Shown here: positions 1 to 9,494 of the stretch, piece by piece
How the letters are laid out: the number at the start of each line of letters is the position of its first letter
Numbering within the stretch: the stretch's first letter is position 1
NCBI RefSeq assembly: GCF_036860675.1
Contig: NZ_JAYKGK010000001.1
Span: 558,001-622,000 of the forward strand
Length of the DNA stretch: 64,000 bases
Origin: Rosettibacter primus
GTDB lineage: Bacteria; Bacteroidota; Ignavibacteria; Ignavibacteriales; Melioribacteraceae
Direction: 5' to 3'
Notes under the pieces: model-generated
Database searches by the model: none
Told to the model about the DNA's origin: nothing
Seen by the model: the letters and a program-made list of their open reading frames with translations, nothing else
Made by a program: the position numbers and the translations under genes

Positions 1-1964
1 CCTGTCCAGAAATCGTACCAAACTACACCTTGTGGCAAATAAAGCTTCTTTGATTTGACATTGGCAAAATCCTCATTCGAATACATCGGTTCTGTGACAG
101 GACAGACAAGGACTGACTTTCCAAACATATATTCATCGTTAATATCGAGCACCTTTGGATCATCTGGGAAATCCAGCATCAGGGCGCGCATCATGGTTGA
201 ATAGTTTGCTGTCACATCCCATGCAGTCGAATAAATGTAAGGCAAGAACCGATATCTCAACTGAATAAACTTCTCAATTGCATCGTAAATAGGTTCGCCT
301 TTTTTGCCAAACTGATAAATTTCGCGTGGTGCATCAGTACCATGCGAACGCATCATTGGACAGAGAGCCCCAAATTGCAACCAGCGAACATACAGCTCAC
401 GATAGTTAGGATCCTCCAGTTTCTTCGGAAAATTCCAGAGGAAGAAGCCACCGATGTCGGAATTCCAGTAAGGGATGCCCGACAGTGAAAAATTCAAGCC
501 AGCGGGAATCTGAGCTCGCAATGCCTCCCAAGAGGCAATCACATCACCAGACCACACAACTGAACCGTAACGCTGTTGACCAGCAAACGCAGAACGTGTC
601 AAAATGAAAACACGCTTTTCCTGAGTTTCTGTTCTTTGATGTTCATAGATGCCACGAACCGACATCAAAGGAAAAGCATTACGGACTTTTCTGAATGATC
701 CTAAGAACGTTTTATTATCTAAATCGCTCTCTTTGTATTGAAGATGATCAGGCTCTGAGGAATCAAGCCACCAACCATCTATGCCGAGCGAAAATAGTCC
801 GCTTTTTAGGTATTTCCAGAATATATCACGAGCCTGCGGATTAAACGGATCATACACTCTGACTCCTGAGGGATAATCAAGTCGTGGAGGCCATTTATCC
901 GAACCAGATTCAGGCCAGGTAATAAAATCCATTAAAGCATTTATTTCGCTTAATTCTTTATACTGTTTTGTATGCGGACCGAATGAATTCCAGATAGAAA
1001 TAATGATATGAGCATTCATTCTGTGAATGTCGTCAACCATTTTTTGCGGATCGTAAAATTCAGCGTTTAAAAATTCCATGGCGTTCCAGAGATAATTATT
1101 CCCCCAGTATTGCCAATCTTGAATAATACCGTCAAGTGGGACACCTAACTCACGGTATTTTTTAACAACACCTACAATTTCATCCTGACTCTTGTAGCGT
1201 TCCTTGCTCTGCCAGTAACCGAAAGTCCAGAGCGGAAACATCGGCGCTTTGCCTGTCAGTTCACGCATTTGCGCAATCACACCATCTGCATTACCTCCAT
1301 ACATAAAGTAATAATCGATACATTCGCCCACCTCTGAAGCAAACAGAGTTTCATTTAGCGTATCGGAAAATATTGTTGGCGAATAATTATCCCAGAACAA
1401 ACCATATCCTTTGCTAGATACAAAAAACGGAACATAATCGTCTGTGTTTCCCTGTATCATGCGTAATCTGATGTTACGGCGATTGAGCTTGCCATCCTGC
1501 TGTTGACCCAGTCCATAAATCGCTTCGTTATTTTCCAGGACAAAAGATTGAGATACACTATAGGTTTTATTCCCTGCATCATTAAAATCCGTAAATGTTG
1601 CACTTCTCGATTTTTCAGATAAAAGCAATTTACCACTTACTCCATAAAAGGAAACACTTCCATCAAGAAGATCAAGACAAACCTGAATGGTTTTGGTTTT
1701 TACGGTTAACTTATAATCAGATTCCTCCTTAGTAAATGGAACTTTTCTAGGAATCGCAATAACTGAAAGACTTTTCTTTTGAAATTTGTGTCCTGTAGGA
1801 TATTTTATCATCCTGACTGTGGATGGATTATAAAATTGAATTTCAATTTCAATCGAATCAACAACTGCCTTTATACCAAGTTCTGTTTCTCGATACGATT
1901 GAGCATTCAAGTTAATGAAAAAGGCAAAACTGATTACAAGGCATATAAAAAATCTTATTTTCAT
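1..1964 (-). CDS. GH31 alpha-xylosidase/alpha-glucosidase (3' end beyond window)
   Basis: Exported glycoside hydrolase family 31 enzyme, probably removing terminal alpha-xylose from xyloglucan or xylan oligosaccharides. I translated it from the sequence: the frame is open from an ATG to the left edge (about 654 codons), so the C-terminus is missing. The N-terminus is a signal peptide ending near residue 22 (INLNAQ). A GH31 N-terminal beta domain follows, then the (beta/alpha)8 barrel with the nucleophile motif WWLDSSEP (Asp about 401), and later VWSGD, whose Asp fits the acid/base. A good RBS (TAGGAGAG) precedes the ATG. It is the last gene seen of the minus-strand hemicellulase operon, 85 nt behind the esterase. 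The motif order and the xylan context favour alpha-xylosidase over alpha-glucosidase, but specificity is inference. Confidence 0.9.
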   Translation of the reverse strand, partial: MKIRFFICLVISFAFFINLNAQSYRETELGIKAVVDSIEIEIQFYNPSTVRMIKYPTGHKFQKKSLSVIAIPRKVPFTKEESDYKLTVKTKTIQVCLDLLDGSVSFYGVSGKLLLSEKSRSATFTDFNDAGNKTYSVSQSFVLENNEAIYGLGQQQDGKLNRRNIRLRMIQGNTDDYVPFFVSSKGYGLFWDNYSPTIFSDTLNETLFASEVGECIDYYFMYGGNADGVIAQMRELTGKAPMFPLWTFGYWQSKERYKSQDEIVGVVKKYRELGVPLDGIIQDWQYWGNNYLWNAMEFLNAEFYDPQKMVDDIHRMNAHIIISIWNSFGPHTKQYKELSEINALMDFITWPESGSDKWPPRLDYPSGVRVYDPFNPQARDIFWKYLKSGLFSLGIDGWWLDSSEPDHLQYKESDLDNKTFLGSFRKVRNAFPLMSVRGIYEHQRTETQEKRVFILTRSAFAGQQRYGSVVWSGDVIASWEALRAQIPAGLNFSLSGIPYWNSDIGGFFLWNFPKKLEDPNYRELYVRWLQFGALCPMMRSHGTDAPREIYQFGKKGEPIYDAIEKFIQLRYRFLPYIYSTAWDVTANYSTMMRALMLDFPDDPKVLDINDEYMFGKSVLVCPVTEPMYSNEDFANVKSKKLYLPQGVVWYDFWT

Positions 1965-2049
1965 ATACTCTCCTACCTATTTAAATTAGGTTTAAACACT
2001 TCTTAACATTATTCTAAATTGCGTATTCATTTCTATGCCTAATTCCTTA

Positions 2050-3255
2050 TCACTTGAGCAAAACAAGTTTCTTCGTTTCGACACAGGATCCAGTTTCCAA
2101 ACGGAAAAAATAGGTTCCGCTTGAAAGATTTCCTGGATTCCACTGACGCGTATAAGTGCCCGGGCCCAGCTCCTCAGAAACGAGTTTGGCAATTTCTCGG
2201 CCTAAAGAATCAAACACGGTTAAAGTAACAAACGATTTCTTCGGAAGCGTGAAAGTAATTGTTGTTGTTGAGTTAAATGGATTCGGGTAATTCTGAGAAA
2301 CAGAAAACTTTATCTCATCTTTTTTATCTATTTTACCTACCTGTGTAACTTCCAATTGCTGGAGGAAAAAATCTGTCATCATTTTAAAGTACTTATCCTC
2401 AAATACGCCGGGACCATGTTGACCACCTGGAACCAGAACAAACTGGCTTGGTACCCCAGCATTCTGAAGCGCACGAAAAAGCATCACGCTCTGACAATAC
2501 GAAACCAACGGATCTTTATCGCCATGAAAGATAAGGAAAGGCGGATCATTGGCATCGACATAGGTAATTGGATTCGCCAGTGTTGCTTTCTCTTTATTCT
2601 CCTGAACCGGCCCGCCAATGAGAACTGCTTCGGGTGCAGTAGCAGAATTATGATCTATCATGCTGGATGTTTCACAAGAATCCATCTTCAACAAATCCGT
2701 AGGACCAAACCAATCGACAACAGCATCCACTGAACTCGAGTATGATGTATGCTGACCAACATTACCTTCGATGTCCATTGTCACAGAGCCTATAGTATAT
2801 TCTTTGACTCCTCTGGAAGTCCCTGCCAAAGCAGCAAGATGTCCGCCCGATGAAAAGCCAGTGATTCCAATAAATGATGTATCAAGCTGATATTGGCTTG
2901 CATTTGCTCTGATGAATCGAATCACAGCTTTAATATCATGAATTTGTGCTGGATATTTTGCATCGTAGCTCGAACGATGATTTGGGGTAACCACAGCAAA
3001 ACCTGCATCGAGCAACGCTTTCCCCAACGTTGAAAAAGCAGATTCTTTCAAATTATTCCCGAACCATGCACTTCCATAAATGGCAACCACAACCGGATAG
3101 GCTGATTTTTCAACTTGTGGAAGATAGATATCTAGTCTGTGATAGACCATCGCATCGCCAGCATAATTTATATCCTTCCAGCTTTTCGAATAGGATTGGC
3201 TAAATGAATTAAACGAGCCAAGAAGCAAAGCAATAGTTAAGCTAATGTACTTCAT
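2050..3255 (-). CDS. Secreted alpha/beta-hydrolase esterase with T9SS sorting domain
   Basis: Exported carbohydrate-esterase-like alpha/beta hydrolase (401 aa). A signal peptide (NSFSQ near residue 20) is followed by a hydrolase domain with the oxyanion-side motif GSAWFG, nucleophile elbow GFSSGG (Ser about 135), Asp in HGDKDP and His in GGQHGPG. After about residue 310 comes a type IX secretion sorting domain beginning SQNYPNPFN and ending with a Lys-rich KKLVLLK tail, so the enzyme should be exported across the outer membrane. I chose the ATG 39 nt inside the longest frame because it starts the signal peptide and has AAGGAAG upstream. Such enzymes in xylan loci are acetyl-xylan or feruloyl esterases (BD-FAE-like); which one is not decidable here. 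Confidence 0.85.
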   Translation of the reverse strand: MKYISLTIALLLGSFNSFSQSYSKSWKDINYAGDAMVYHRLDIYLPQVEKSAYPVVVAIYGSAWFGNNLKESAFSTLGKALLDAGFAVVTPNHRSSYDAKYPAQIHDIKAVIRFIRANASQYQLDTSFIGITGFSSGGHLAALAGTSRGVKEYTIGSVTMDIEGNVGQHTSYSSSVDAVVDWFGPTDLLKMDSCETSSMIDHNSATAPEAVLIGGPVQENKEKATLANPITYVDANDPPFLIFHGDKDPLVSYCQSVMLFRALQNAGVPSQFVLVPGGQHGPGVFEDKYFKMMTDFFLQQLEVTQVGKIDKKDEIKFSVSQNYPNPFNSTTTITFTLPKKSFVTLTVFDSLGREIAKLVSEELGPGTYTRQWNPGNLSSGTYFFRLETGSCVETKKLVLLK

Positions 3256-3357
3256 TATTGACTTCCTTTTTCTGAATGTTATACACAAAATCAAACATCC
3301 TCTTCAATTTTTTTCGATTCCATTCTGGACACCAATTTAGCTATCATATTCCATATT

Positions 3358-5301
3358 CTAAAAAGTTTGAATCACAAATCCGCCGTAAGGGTGAAACTTT
3401 ATTTTTAAAGGTTTCGATAGATTCACATTTTTCTTCACAAAACGGTTTCCATCTTCAGAATCTGTAATCATAAAACCTTTTGACTTTTTGCCAAGGAATG
3501 AAACATTCAGATCAACAACACGTTCGGAGTTTTCACCGTTAATTCCAGCAATGTACCACGTATCTCCTTTCTTTCTTGCCAGTACCACAAACTTGCCCGG
3601 ATATCCATCGATAAATTTCACATCGTCCCATACGTTCGGGACAGTGCGTATGAATTCTATAACAAAATCCTCCTGCTTTGCCATTCCATCCGGTGTTTCA
3701 GCTATGTGCTGTATACCCGATGTATACAAAACAGAGAGAGCTATTTCAAAACCTCCTGTGGTTCTGCGCTGGATATTCGGAATGCCTGAGAAATTCACTG
3801 GCGTAAAATCCATCGGGTCGAAAAGATTTCGGGTAAACGGAATTACTGTGCAATGCCACGGCTGATTATCTGCAAAGTACTGTCCGAACGTCACATACTC
3901 TTCACCTCTTATTCCTTCCATACTCACCAAATTAGGATAGGTTCTGTGCCATCCTCTGGGATAGTTGCACCCGTGGAAATTTACCGCAAGTTTAAATTTT
4001 GCAGCATCTTTTAATATATCGATGTAATATTTCATCATCGATTGTCCGTCGCCGCCGAAGAAATCGACTTTTATGCCTGCAATTCCCATCTCTTTCAATT
4101 TCTGAAACTCAGCGTATCTCTGTTCTTGAGTAAGCAACTTGTCGCGTGGCGTAAGTGTTGTTGAATTCCAGTCGCCAGATGAGTTATACCACAACAAAAT
4201 TTTCACATTTTTCGTCCTTGCATAATCTGCGAGTTCCTTTATTTTTTCATAGCCAATTTGTTTGTCCCAGAATGCGTCAATGAGGCAATATCTCCAGTTC
4301 ATGGAAGAAGCAAAATCAATGTATCGGCGTTGAGCGCTGTACACAGTGGAATCATCTTTCAGAATCACCCAGCTCCACGAAGCAATGCCAGGCTCGAGCC
4401 ACGAGGAAACATCATACTGAGCAGGATTTGCTAAATCTGTTCCTAAGGTTGATTCAACCAACCCAGCCAAATTCTCCGCAAGAGCAATAATACGCCATGG
4501 CGTATACCACGGCAACTTGGATTCTGGCAAATAGGGTTCGCCGGACCTGCATTCCTGTGGTTGAGGAAATTGAATCGTATACTCACCGTCTGGAGAAAAT
4601 TGACTCAAGCGTGAGCCGCAATAATTCGTATCTACAGCTGTTTCTGTGATACACATCCAGAACTTACCATAATGAAAAAGTGCCGGCATGACCCATCCAG
4701 CTTGATACGGCGCGATTGTACCTACTGGGATATTTATTTGGTAATATTCTTCATACGATGGCTGCGTAAAACACCAACCTGTACGAGCATCTGGACAGGG
4801 CTGGAGAAAAGCTTTTGTCGAAAGATCAAAGTGAAAGGATGTAAGCTCTTTAAATACCTTGACTACCGTATCGCTCTTTTCAGGGAAATAATATCTAAAA
4901 GCAACCCCATCATTAGAAACCTGAAAGATAATTTCAATTCGTTTTGAATCCTTGTTCTTCAAATAAAACGTCCGCTTGTTTGCAACGTAACTGCATTGCC
5001 GTCTCTTCCCGTGGTGCAATGTGTAATTATCAGAAACAGTCATTTCATTTGAGACGGAATCAAGGGAAAGGCTTCTTGAAAAATCCCCATCATTCCTGAC
5101 AATACCTAATTTTGATTCTTTCAAAAATAGAGATCCTGAGTGAGAAACAGAATAAACAGGCTCACCTTGCGGAGTGAGCCAGAATGCAACGGATATTTTT
5201 TTATCCGGGCTTTTCACAGTGTAAGGTTCTGAGTACAAATTTCTACTTGAGCATAAAATTATCGGAATTACAAGCACCCATTTTATATGTCTTCCTATCA
5301 T
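3358..5301 (-). CDS. GH97 glycosidase, probably the retaining type
   Basis: Glycoside hydrolase family 97 (647 aa), the usual length for SusB-like enzymes. There is a signal peptide of about 25 residues, then the N-terminal beta-sandwich starting VKSPDKKISVAF, the central barrel, and a C-terminal beta domain. GH97 contains inverting alpha-glucosidases (Glu base) and retaining alpha-galactosidases (Asp nucleophile). Here the barrel carries GIKVDFFGGDGQ with Asp about 413 in the position expected for the retaining nucleophile, and MEGIRGEEY supplies a Glu acid/base candidate. I therefore lean to an alpha-galactosidase-like or other retaining activity on hemicellulose side groups. RBS AAGGGAG is well placed. 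The gene is 12 nt upstream of nothing else but the preceding CE1 gene's stop, so co-transcription is likely. Confidence 0.9.
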   Translation of the reverse strand: MIGRHIKWVLVIPIILCSSRNLYSEPYTVKSPDKKISVAFWLTPQGEPVYSVSHSGSLFLKESKLGIVRNDGDFSRSLSLDSVSNEMTVSDNYTLHHGKRRQCSYVANKRTFYLKNKDSKRIEIIFQVSNDGVAFRYYFPEKSDTVVKVFKELTSFHFDLSTKAFLQPCPDARTGWCFTQPSYEEYYQINIPVGTIAPYQAGWVMPALFHYGKFWMCITETAVDTNYCGSRLSQFSPDGEYTIQFPQPQECRSGEPYLPESKLPWYTPWRIIALAENLAGLVESTLGTDLANPAQYDVSSWLEPGIASWSWVILKDDSTVYSAQRRYIDFASSMNWRYCLIDAFWDKQIGYEKIKELADYARTKNVKILLWYNSSGDWNSTTLTPRDKLLTQEQRYAEFQKLKEMGIAGIKVDFFGGDGQSMMKYYIDILKDAAKFKLAVNFHGCNYPRGWHRTYPNLVSMEGIRGEEYVTFGQYFADNQPWHCTVIPFTRNLFDPMDFTPVNFSGIPNIQRRTTGGFEIALSVLYTSGIQHIAETPDGMAKQEDFVIEFIRTVPNVWDDVKFIDGYPGKFVVLARKKGDTWYIAGINGENSERVVDLNVSFLGKKSKGFMITDSEDGNRFVKKNVNLSKPLKIKFHPYGGFVIQTF

Positions 5302-5312
5302 TTTATTCTCCC

Positions 5313-6428
5313 TTATTTAAAAATTAATTGCGCAAAATTATAAAGATTATTTCTCCACACAGGCCAGGTATGTCCACCTGGATATTCGCTGTACTGATAT
5401 GCTATGCCTAGCTCATCAAATTTTTTGAGCATCATCTGGCAATTTTGCCATGCGATGTCTTCTTTGCCACCCATTCCAATCCAGAGCAGTCTCAGGTTGG
5501 ATTTAATTTTCTCCTTATTATTCGCAATATACTTGTATTGTCGATCGGCAAGATCCTTTTGCATTGGCATAATCCAGCCAGAGCTGAATACGCCAAGATA
5601 AGCAAACATATCGGTATTTCGCATACCAGCGTATAGAGTTTGAATTCCTCCCATGGATAAACCTGCCAGGGCTCTGTATCTTGCTCCACTTTTCACTCTG
5701 TAATTTTTTTCAACAAAATGAATGACACTTTCTTTTAACTCAGTTTCGAAAAGTCTCAATCCATCTTCTCCAAATGCCCGTATCGGCATATTGCCATCCA
5801 CCATCACAATGATCATTGGAACTGTCTTCTTTTCGGCAATGAGATTGTCTATAATCAAATCAGTTTTTCCTTGTTGAGCCCATCCTCGCTGGTCTTCTCC
5901 ACCACCATGAAGAATGTACAACACAGGGTATTTTTCTTTGGTATTCTGATCATATCCAGGAGGAGCATACAAATAAAAGCTTCGCCAGGAACGAGTCAAT
6001 TTCGAATAGTACCTTTTTATTCGAATGTCACCGTGCGGAACATCTTTTACTTCGCAGTAGTCCCAATTTTTATAAGGTACTTCAATTCCGCTTGCCATGC
6101 GTCCCATGCCGTAGAACGCCTCACTTGAAGGATCACAAACAGCTACTCCATCGATGATTATTGAATAGTAATGAAATCCTTCAGAGAGAGAGTCGGTAGT
6201 TACTTCCCAAGTGCCATCACTATTTTTTATCATATCGTATTTGTGCCCTAAATCAAGTTGTACTTTCTGTGCTTCAGGAGCTTTTATACTGAAAGTAGCT
6301 TTCCCTGATGAAGATACACTTGGATATTTAGCCCAGCGAACCGTTGTCTCAGCTGGTTGTGTCATTTCCTGTGCATTGACAAATGGTGTAAGAAAGCATA
6401 GGACTATATATAAAAAGATTTTTTTCAT
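5313..6428 (-). CDS. CE1-type esterase (feruloyl/acetyl-xylan) with N-terminal E-set domain
   Basis: Exported esterase of the esterase-D/CE1 family (371 aa). A signal peptide ends near FVNAQ (residue 20). Residues about 25-105 look like a CBM48-like immunoglobulin (E-set) domain, the usual N-terminal partner in xylan CE1 enzymes. The catalytic domain holds GLSMGG (Ser about 258), Asp in GGKEDI (about 324) and His in PGGHTW (about 353). The start is the ATG of MKKIF; two in-frame TTG codons upstream give a slightly longer frame that I do not prefer. It lies 28 nt after the bifunctional xylanase gene in the same operon. Likely role: cleaving ferulate or acetate from arabinoxylan. Confidence 0.88.
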   Translation of the reverse strand: MKKIFLYIVLCFLTPFVNAQEMTQPAETTVRWAKYPSVSSSGKATFSIKAPEAQKVQLDLGHKYDMIKNSDGTWEVTTDSLSEGFHYYSIIIDGVAVCDPSSEAFYGMGRMASGIEVPYKNWDYCEVKDVPHGDIRIKRYYSKLTRSWRSFYLYAPPGYDQNTKEKYPVLYILHGGGEDQRGWAQQGKTDLIIDNLIAEKKTVPMIIVMVDGNMPIRAFGEDGLRLFETELKESVIHFVEKNYRVKSGARYRALAGLSMGGIQTLYAGMRNTDMFAYLGVFSSGWIMPMQKDLADRQYKYIANNKEKIKSNLRLLWIGMGGKEDIAWQNCQMMLKKFDELGIAYQYSEYPGGHTWPVWRNNLYNFAQLIFK

Positions 6429-6455
6429 CAACAATAGACTTACTTAATATTAAAC

Positions 6456-8369
6456 TTAATTCTTTTGATATGTATTTGATAAATCAATGAGTTTATATAC
6501 TATCGGTTTTGGCTGATTATTCCTGTCGAAAAGCAGTGGGTAGTCGGTACGTCCTCTGACAGGGAAATTGTTCTTCCATGAATATGCATCGTTGACTCCC
6601 CACAGAGTTACACGAGTAATGTAGTCATCGTATTTTAAAAACAGTTTAAAAAAGTCGAGATAACGGTTTTCAAACGCAATGCGTACTGAATCAGGTAATC
6701 CCTTAGTGAATGGATTAAACTTTTCTTGATAGACAACATTGGTAGCTATGTCGGCACCCCGGCCCCATTCAGGAGTTGGGAGCACACTAATATCCATTTC
6801 TGTTATCATCACTTTAACTCCTAGCGATGCGTACGCCTGAATGGCTTTTTCATAGTCATCAAGATTAGGGTAATCGAGCGCCGAATGACACTGTAAACCA
6901 ATGGCATCGACTCTTATACCTTGATCTAATAATTTTTTAATCATTCGAACTATTCCGTCTCTTTTCGCAGGTATAGCTTCTGAATAATCGTTATAGTAAA
7001 GTTCACAATCAGGGTCAGCTTCGTGGGCATATTGGAAAGCATATTTAATGTAATCTTCTCCAAGTATTTGATAAAACTTGCTTTTTCTGAACGAGCCGTC
7101 ATCTTCAATAGCTTCGTTAACAACATCCCAGCCTTTAATTTTCCCTTTATAACGTCCTACTACAGTATAGATATGTTTTTTCATACGTTCTTTCAGTACT
7201 TCCGGAGTAACATCTTTTCCCAAACTATCGGTAAAGAACCAGCGAGGTGCTTGTGAATGCCAAATAAGGCAGTGTCCCGTTATGTGCATGTTATTTTTTA
7301 TTCCAAATTCAACAAATTTATCGGCAAGAGTAAAGTCGAAAACTCCTTCCTGTGGTTGCAGAGGACCGCTCTTCATGCAATTTTCGGCTACAATTGCGTT
7401 AAAGTGTTCTTTGATGACCCTCACCGACGCCGTATCTTGTTCAGTAATCTGAAATGTATTCATGGCGGTGCCAATGAAAAATTTTCCAGCAAAAGCATCC
7501 TTTAGCGTTTGAGATTTCTTCGATGTAGATTTTGGTTTGAAAAGTAATTGAACAAATTGATATAGGCTTTCTTTCCAAACATTGAAATCGTGATTTCCAT
7601 CCGGAATGATATAATAAAAATGTGGAATTTGTTTTGATTGAGCGTATTCATGAGTTCTTTGACTAAATGGTAACAAGTTGTCTTTATCACCACACGAAAT
7701 GAAGAGCAACTTTATTTGATGTTTAGCTTTTTCTATGTCGGGGAAAAGCTCTTCAGGTTTTTTTGTATTTGGTGCTGATGAGAAACCACCAATCCATGCA
7801 AACTTATCAAGATTGCCCAACCCAAAATTGAGCGATTGACCTCCACCCATAGATAGTCCAGCAATTGCACGATGCTCACGATCTAAAATCACTGGAAACG
7901 TTCTTTCTATGAATGGGATTAAATCGTTGAGCAAATCTTTTTCGAAATTGGCAAATGCTTGAACCTTAACGCTATCAAAAATATTCCCGGTGGCTCGATC
8001 ATCTTTCATGGCTCTACCATTGGGCATCACGACAATCATCGGTTCCATTTTTTTGTCTGCATATAGATTATCGAATATGACTTGCGGTTGAGCACCTTTC
8101 AGCCATTCCGTTTCATCTCCTCCAATACCATGCAATAGGTAAAGGACAGGGTATTTTTTATCATTTGAGTAATCGGGAGGAGTATAAACAATTGCCCTTC
8201 GTGTAGTTCCAACGGTTTTTGATTCGTAGTAAATAGTGTCTATTTTACCGTGTGGGATATCTTTCCTTTCACTGTCATAACCTGTAGGAGGAGCTTGTCT
8301 TTCTAAATTTTGAGCATTAGAAATAATATTGAAAATTATAAAAGCACAAATAAGAACAAACTGTTTCAT
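6456..8369 (-). CDS. Bifunctional CE1 feruloyl esterase - GH10 endo-beta-1,4-xylanase
   Basis: Exported two-domain enzyme (637 aa). Signal peptide to about residue 20 (IISNAQ). The first half is a CE1 esterase with GLSMGG (Ser about 173), Asp about 230 in GDKDN and His about 260 in PDGNH. After a short Ser/Lys linker (about 280-290) comes a complete GH10 xylanase with HCLIWHSQ, acid/base Glu about 419 in WDVVNEA, nucleophile Glu about 524 in ITEMDIS, and the C-terminal WGVNDAYSW. The same architecture is known in rumen Bacteroidota (Xyn10D-Fae1A type). The RBS is AAAGGG. It is the first gene of the operon, with about 800 nt of non-coding DNA upstream where a promoter should lie. It would cut the xylan backbone and release ferulate at the same time. 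Confidence 0.95.
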   Translation of the reverse strand: MKQFVLICAFIIFNIISNAQNLERQAPPTGYDSERKDIPHGKIDTIYYESKTVGTTRRAIVYTPPDYSNDKKYPVLYLLHGIGGDETEWLKGAQPQVIFDNLYADKKMEPMIVVMPNGRAMKDDRATGNIFDSVKVQAFANFEKDLLNDLIPFIERTFPVILDREHRAIAGLSMGGGQSLNFGLGNLDKFAWIGGFSSAPNTKKPEELFPDIEKAKHQIKLLFISCGDKDNLLPFSQRTHEYAQSKQIPHFYYIIPDGNHDFNVWKESLYQFVQLLFKPKSTSKKSQTLKDAFAGKFFIGTAMNTFQITEQDTASVRVIKEHFNAIVAENCMKSGPLQPQEGVFDFTLADKFVEFGIKNNMHITGHCLIWHSQAPRWFFTDSLGKDVTPEVLKERMKKHIYTVVGRYKGKIKGWDVVNEAIEDDGSFRKSKFYQILGEDYIKYAFQYAHEADPDCELYYNDYSEAIPAKRDGIVRMIKKLLDQGIRVDAIGLQCHSALDYPNLDDYEKAIQAYASLGVKVMITEMDISVLPTPEWGRGADIATNVVYQEKFNPFTKGLPDSVRIAFENRYLDFFKLFLKYDDYITRVTLWGVNDAYSWKNNFPVRGRTDYPLLFDRNNQPKPIVYKLIDLSNTYQKN

Positions 8370-9129
8370 AAATCACCCTTTGTTTTTTAACAATTCCAGG
8401 GATGGATAAATTATTAAAAATATATTGCTAATGCAGAATACTTAAATCGCAATACGGAAATCTTAAATATTACTTATACTTTTTATAAATATTCACTCAA
8501 AATTTCTACAAAATGTTATTACATCATAGTATACTAATGTTGAATTAGTGTTAACATTATTTTCAAAAACAATAATTATATTTATTTAATTATAACAGAA
8601 ATTAACATGACCTTTTTCAATTCAATAGCCTTTGTTACATTAAACTATCAGTCTTGAGTGAACATTATAAATTATCATTAATATTGTGTTAGTACTTGCC
8701 TAAGTATTAAAAACCCTTAAAATAAATTTAGAATTATATTTACTTCGTATATTTTACAAAGCTAATTTTTATATCTTTTATAATTTCTTGTTTTAACTGA
8801 AAAAATTTTGCCCACATTTTATATGAATATTTTTCATGCATGAACTCAATTTACATTATATTAATATAAAGAAAGAATAAAATGATGTGTAACCATACAT
8901 TGTCAAAAACAAACCAGATAGCGACAATTAATTGTGCTGATGATGTTAGCGAAATTTTTTATCTAGGTATACTTACTGATTTGCTGATAAAAATTTAACC
9001 GCAACAGTTTTTTATAATAACAGAAACAAGGATGACAACTAGAAGCAAGATTATTTATTAAAATAATTATTAAACAAAAAAACTCACTTAACTATGCAAA
9101 CTTTGCTACACAACAATTACATAAAATCA
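8370..9129. other. Long A/T-rich intergenic region, no convincing gene
   Basis: This stretch should contain the promoter of the hemicellulase operon. I see no gene I can support. A 38-codon plus-strand frame (8882-8998) has no family resemblance I recognise and may be chance or a remnant. A perfect 12-bp palindrome, TTCATGCATGAA (8833-8844), could be an operator. Base composition drops sharply here relative to the hemicellulase genes, marking the edge of the G+C-richer block. Confidence 0.6.
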
Positions 9130-9492
9130 TCAGAGAAAACTCTGAATATATTGTTCAACCGGTTATTGTGCTTTTTCTGTTTTAGATAACTCTATGCAAG
9201 ATATTTTTAGTATAGAAATAAGTAAAGCTAATAATGTTAAAAGAAGAAGAAATATTTAGAATAATACCATGACTAAATTTATTTTCTGAACTACTTAATA
9301 GCTCAACAATTATCACTAATAATCCAATAGTTCTATATTGGTTAGCAATACTGCCAGTTGCTGTGTACAATCTTATGAAATTTTATATCATGAAGTATTA
9401 AATATGTTCAGGTCATAATATAACAGCCCAAATATTATGAAGAAAAAAAGCCGTTCAGGCAATATAAAATATATCTTTAGAATACTTTTAAT
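9130..9492 (-). pseudogene. Decayed MauE/DoxX-like membrane protein gene
   Basis: Read on the minus strand, three frames successively give pieces of one membrane protein. The first is a start-like segment with ERLFFFIIFGLLYYD and NIFNTS. Then, past stops in the same frame, comes QQLAVLLTNIELL, and after a frameshift IFLLLLTLLALLISILKISC. Together these follow the pattern of MauE-type redox membrane proteins (hydrophobic N-terminus, short loop, 'AVLLPWIEL'-like helix, then a helix leading to a Cys). At least two stops and a frameshift interrupt it. A strong AAGGAGG sits at correct spacing but is followed by ATT rather than ATG. It is a second, broken copy of the function encoded intact at 11825-12751. 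The assignment is by eye and needs a profile search; boundaries are approximate. Confidence 0.5.
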
Positions 9493-9494
9493 GA

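Noticed and set aside
1779..2006. Plus-strand 75-codon frame over the GH31 start
   Set aside because: It is antisense to a clear signal peptide and GH31 N-terminus and has no protein-like features.
8436..8460. A third TCGCAA-type operator upstream of the GH10 operon
   Set aside because: It matches only part of the motif, lies in the opposite direction and has no second copy at a helical spacing.
8882..8998. 38-codon plus-strand frame starting MMCNHTLSK
   Set aside because: Only a weak ribosome-site-like stretch precedes the ATG, there is no recognisable family and the surroundings look non-coding; kept only as a note in the intergenic entry.
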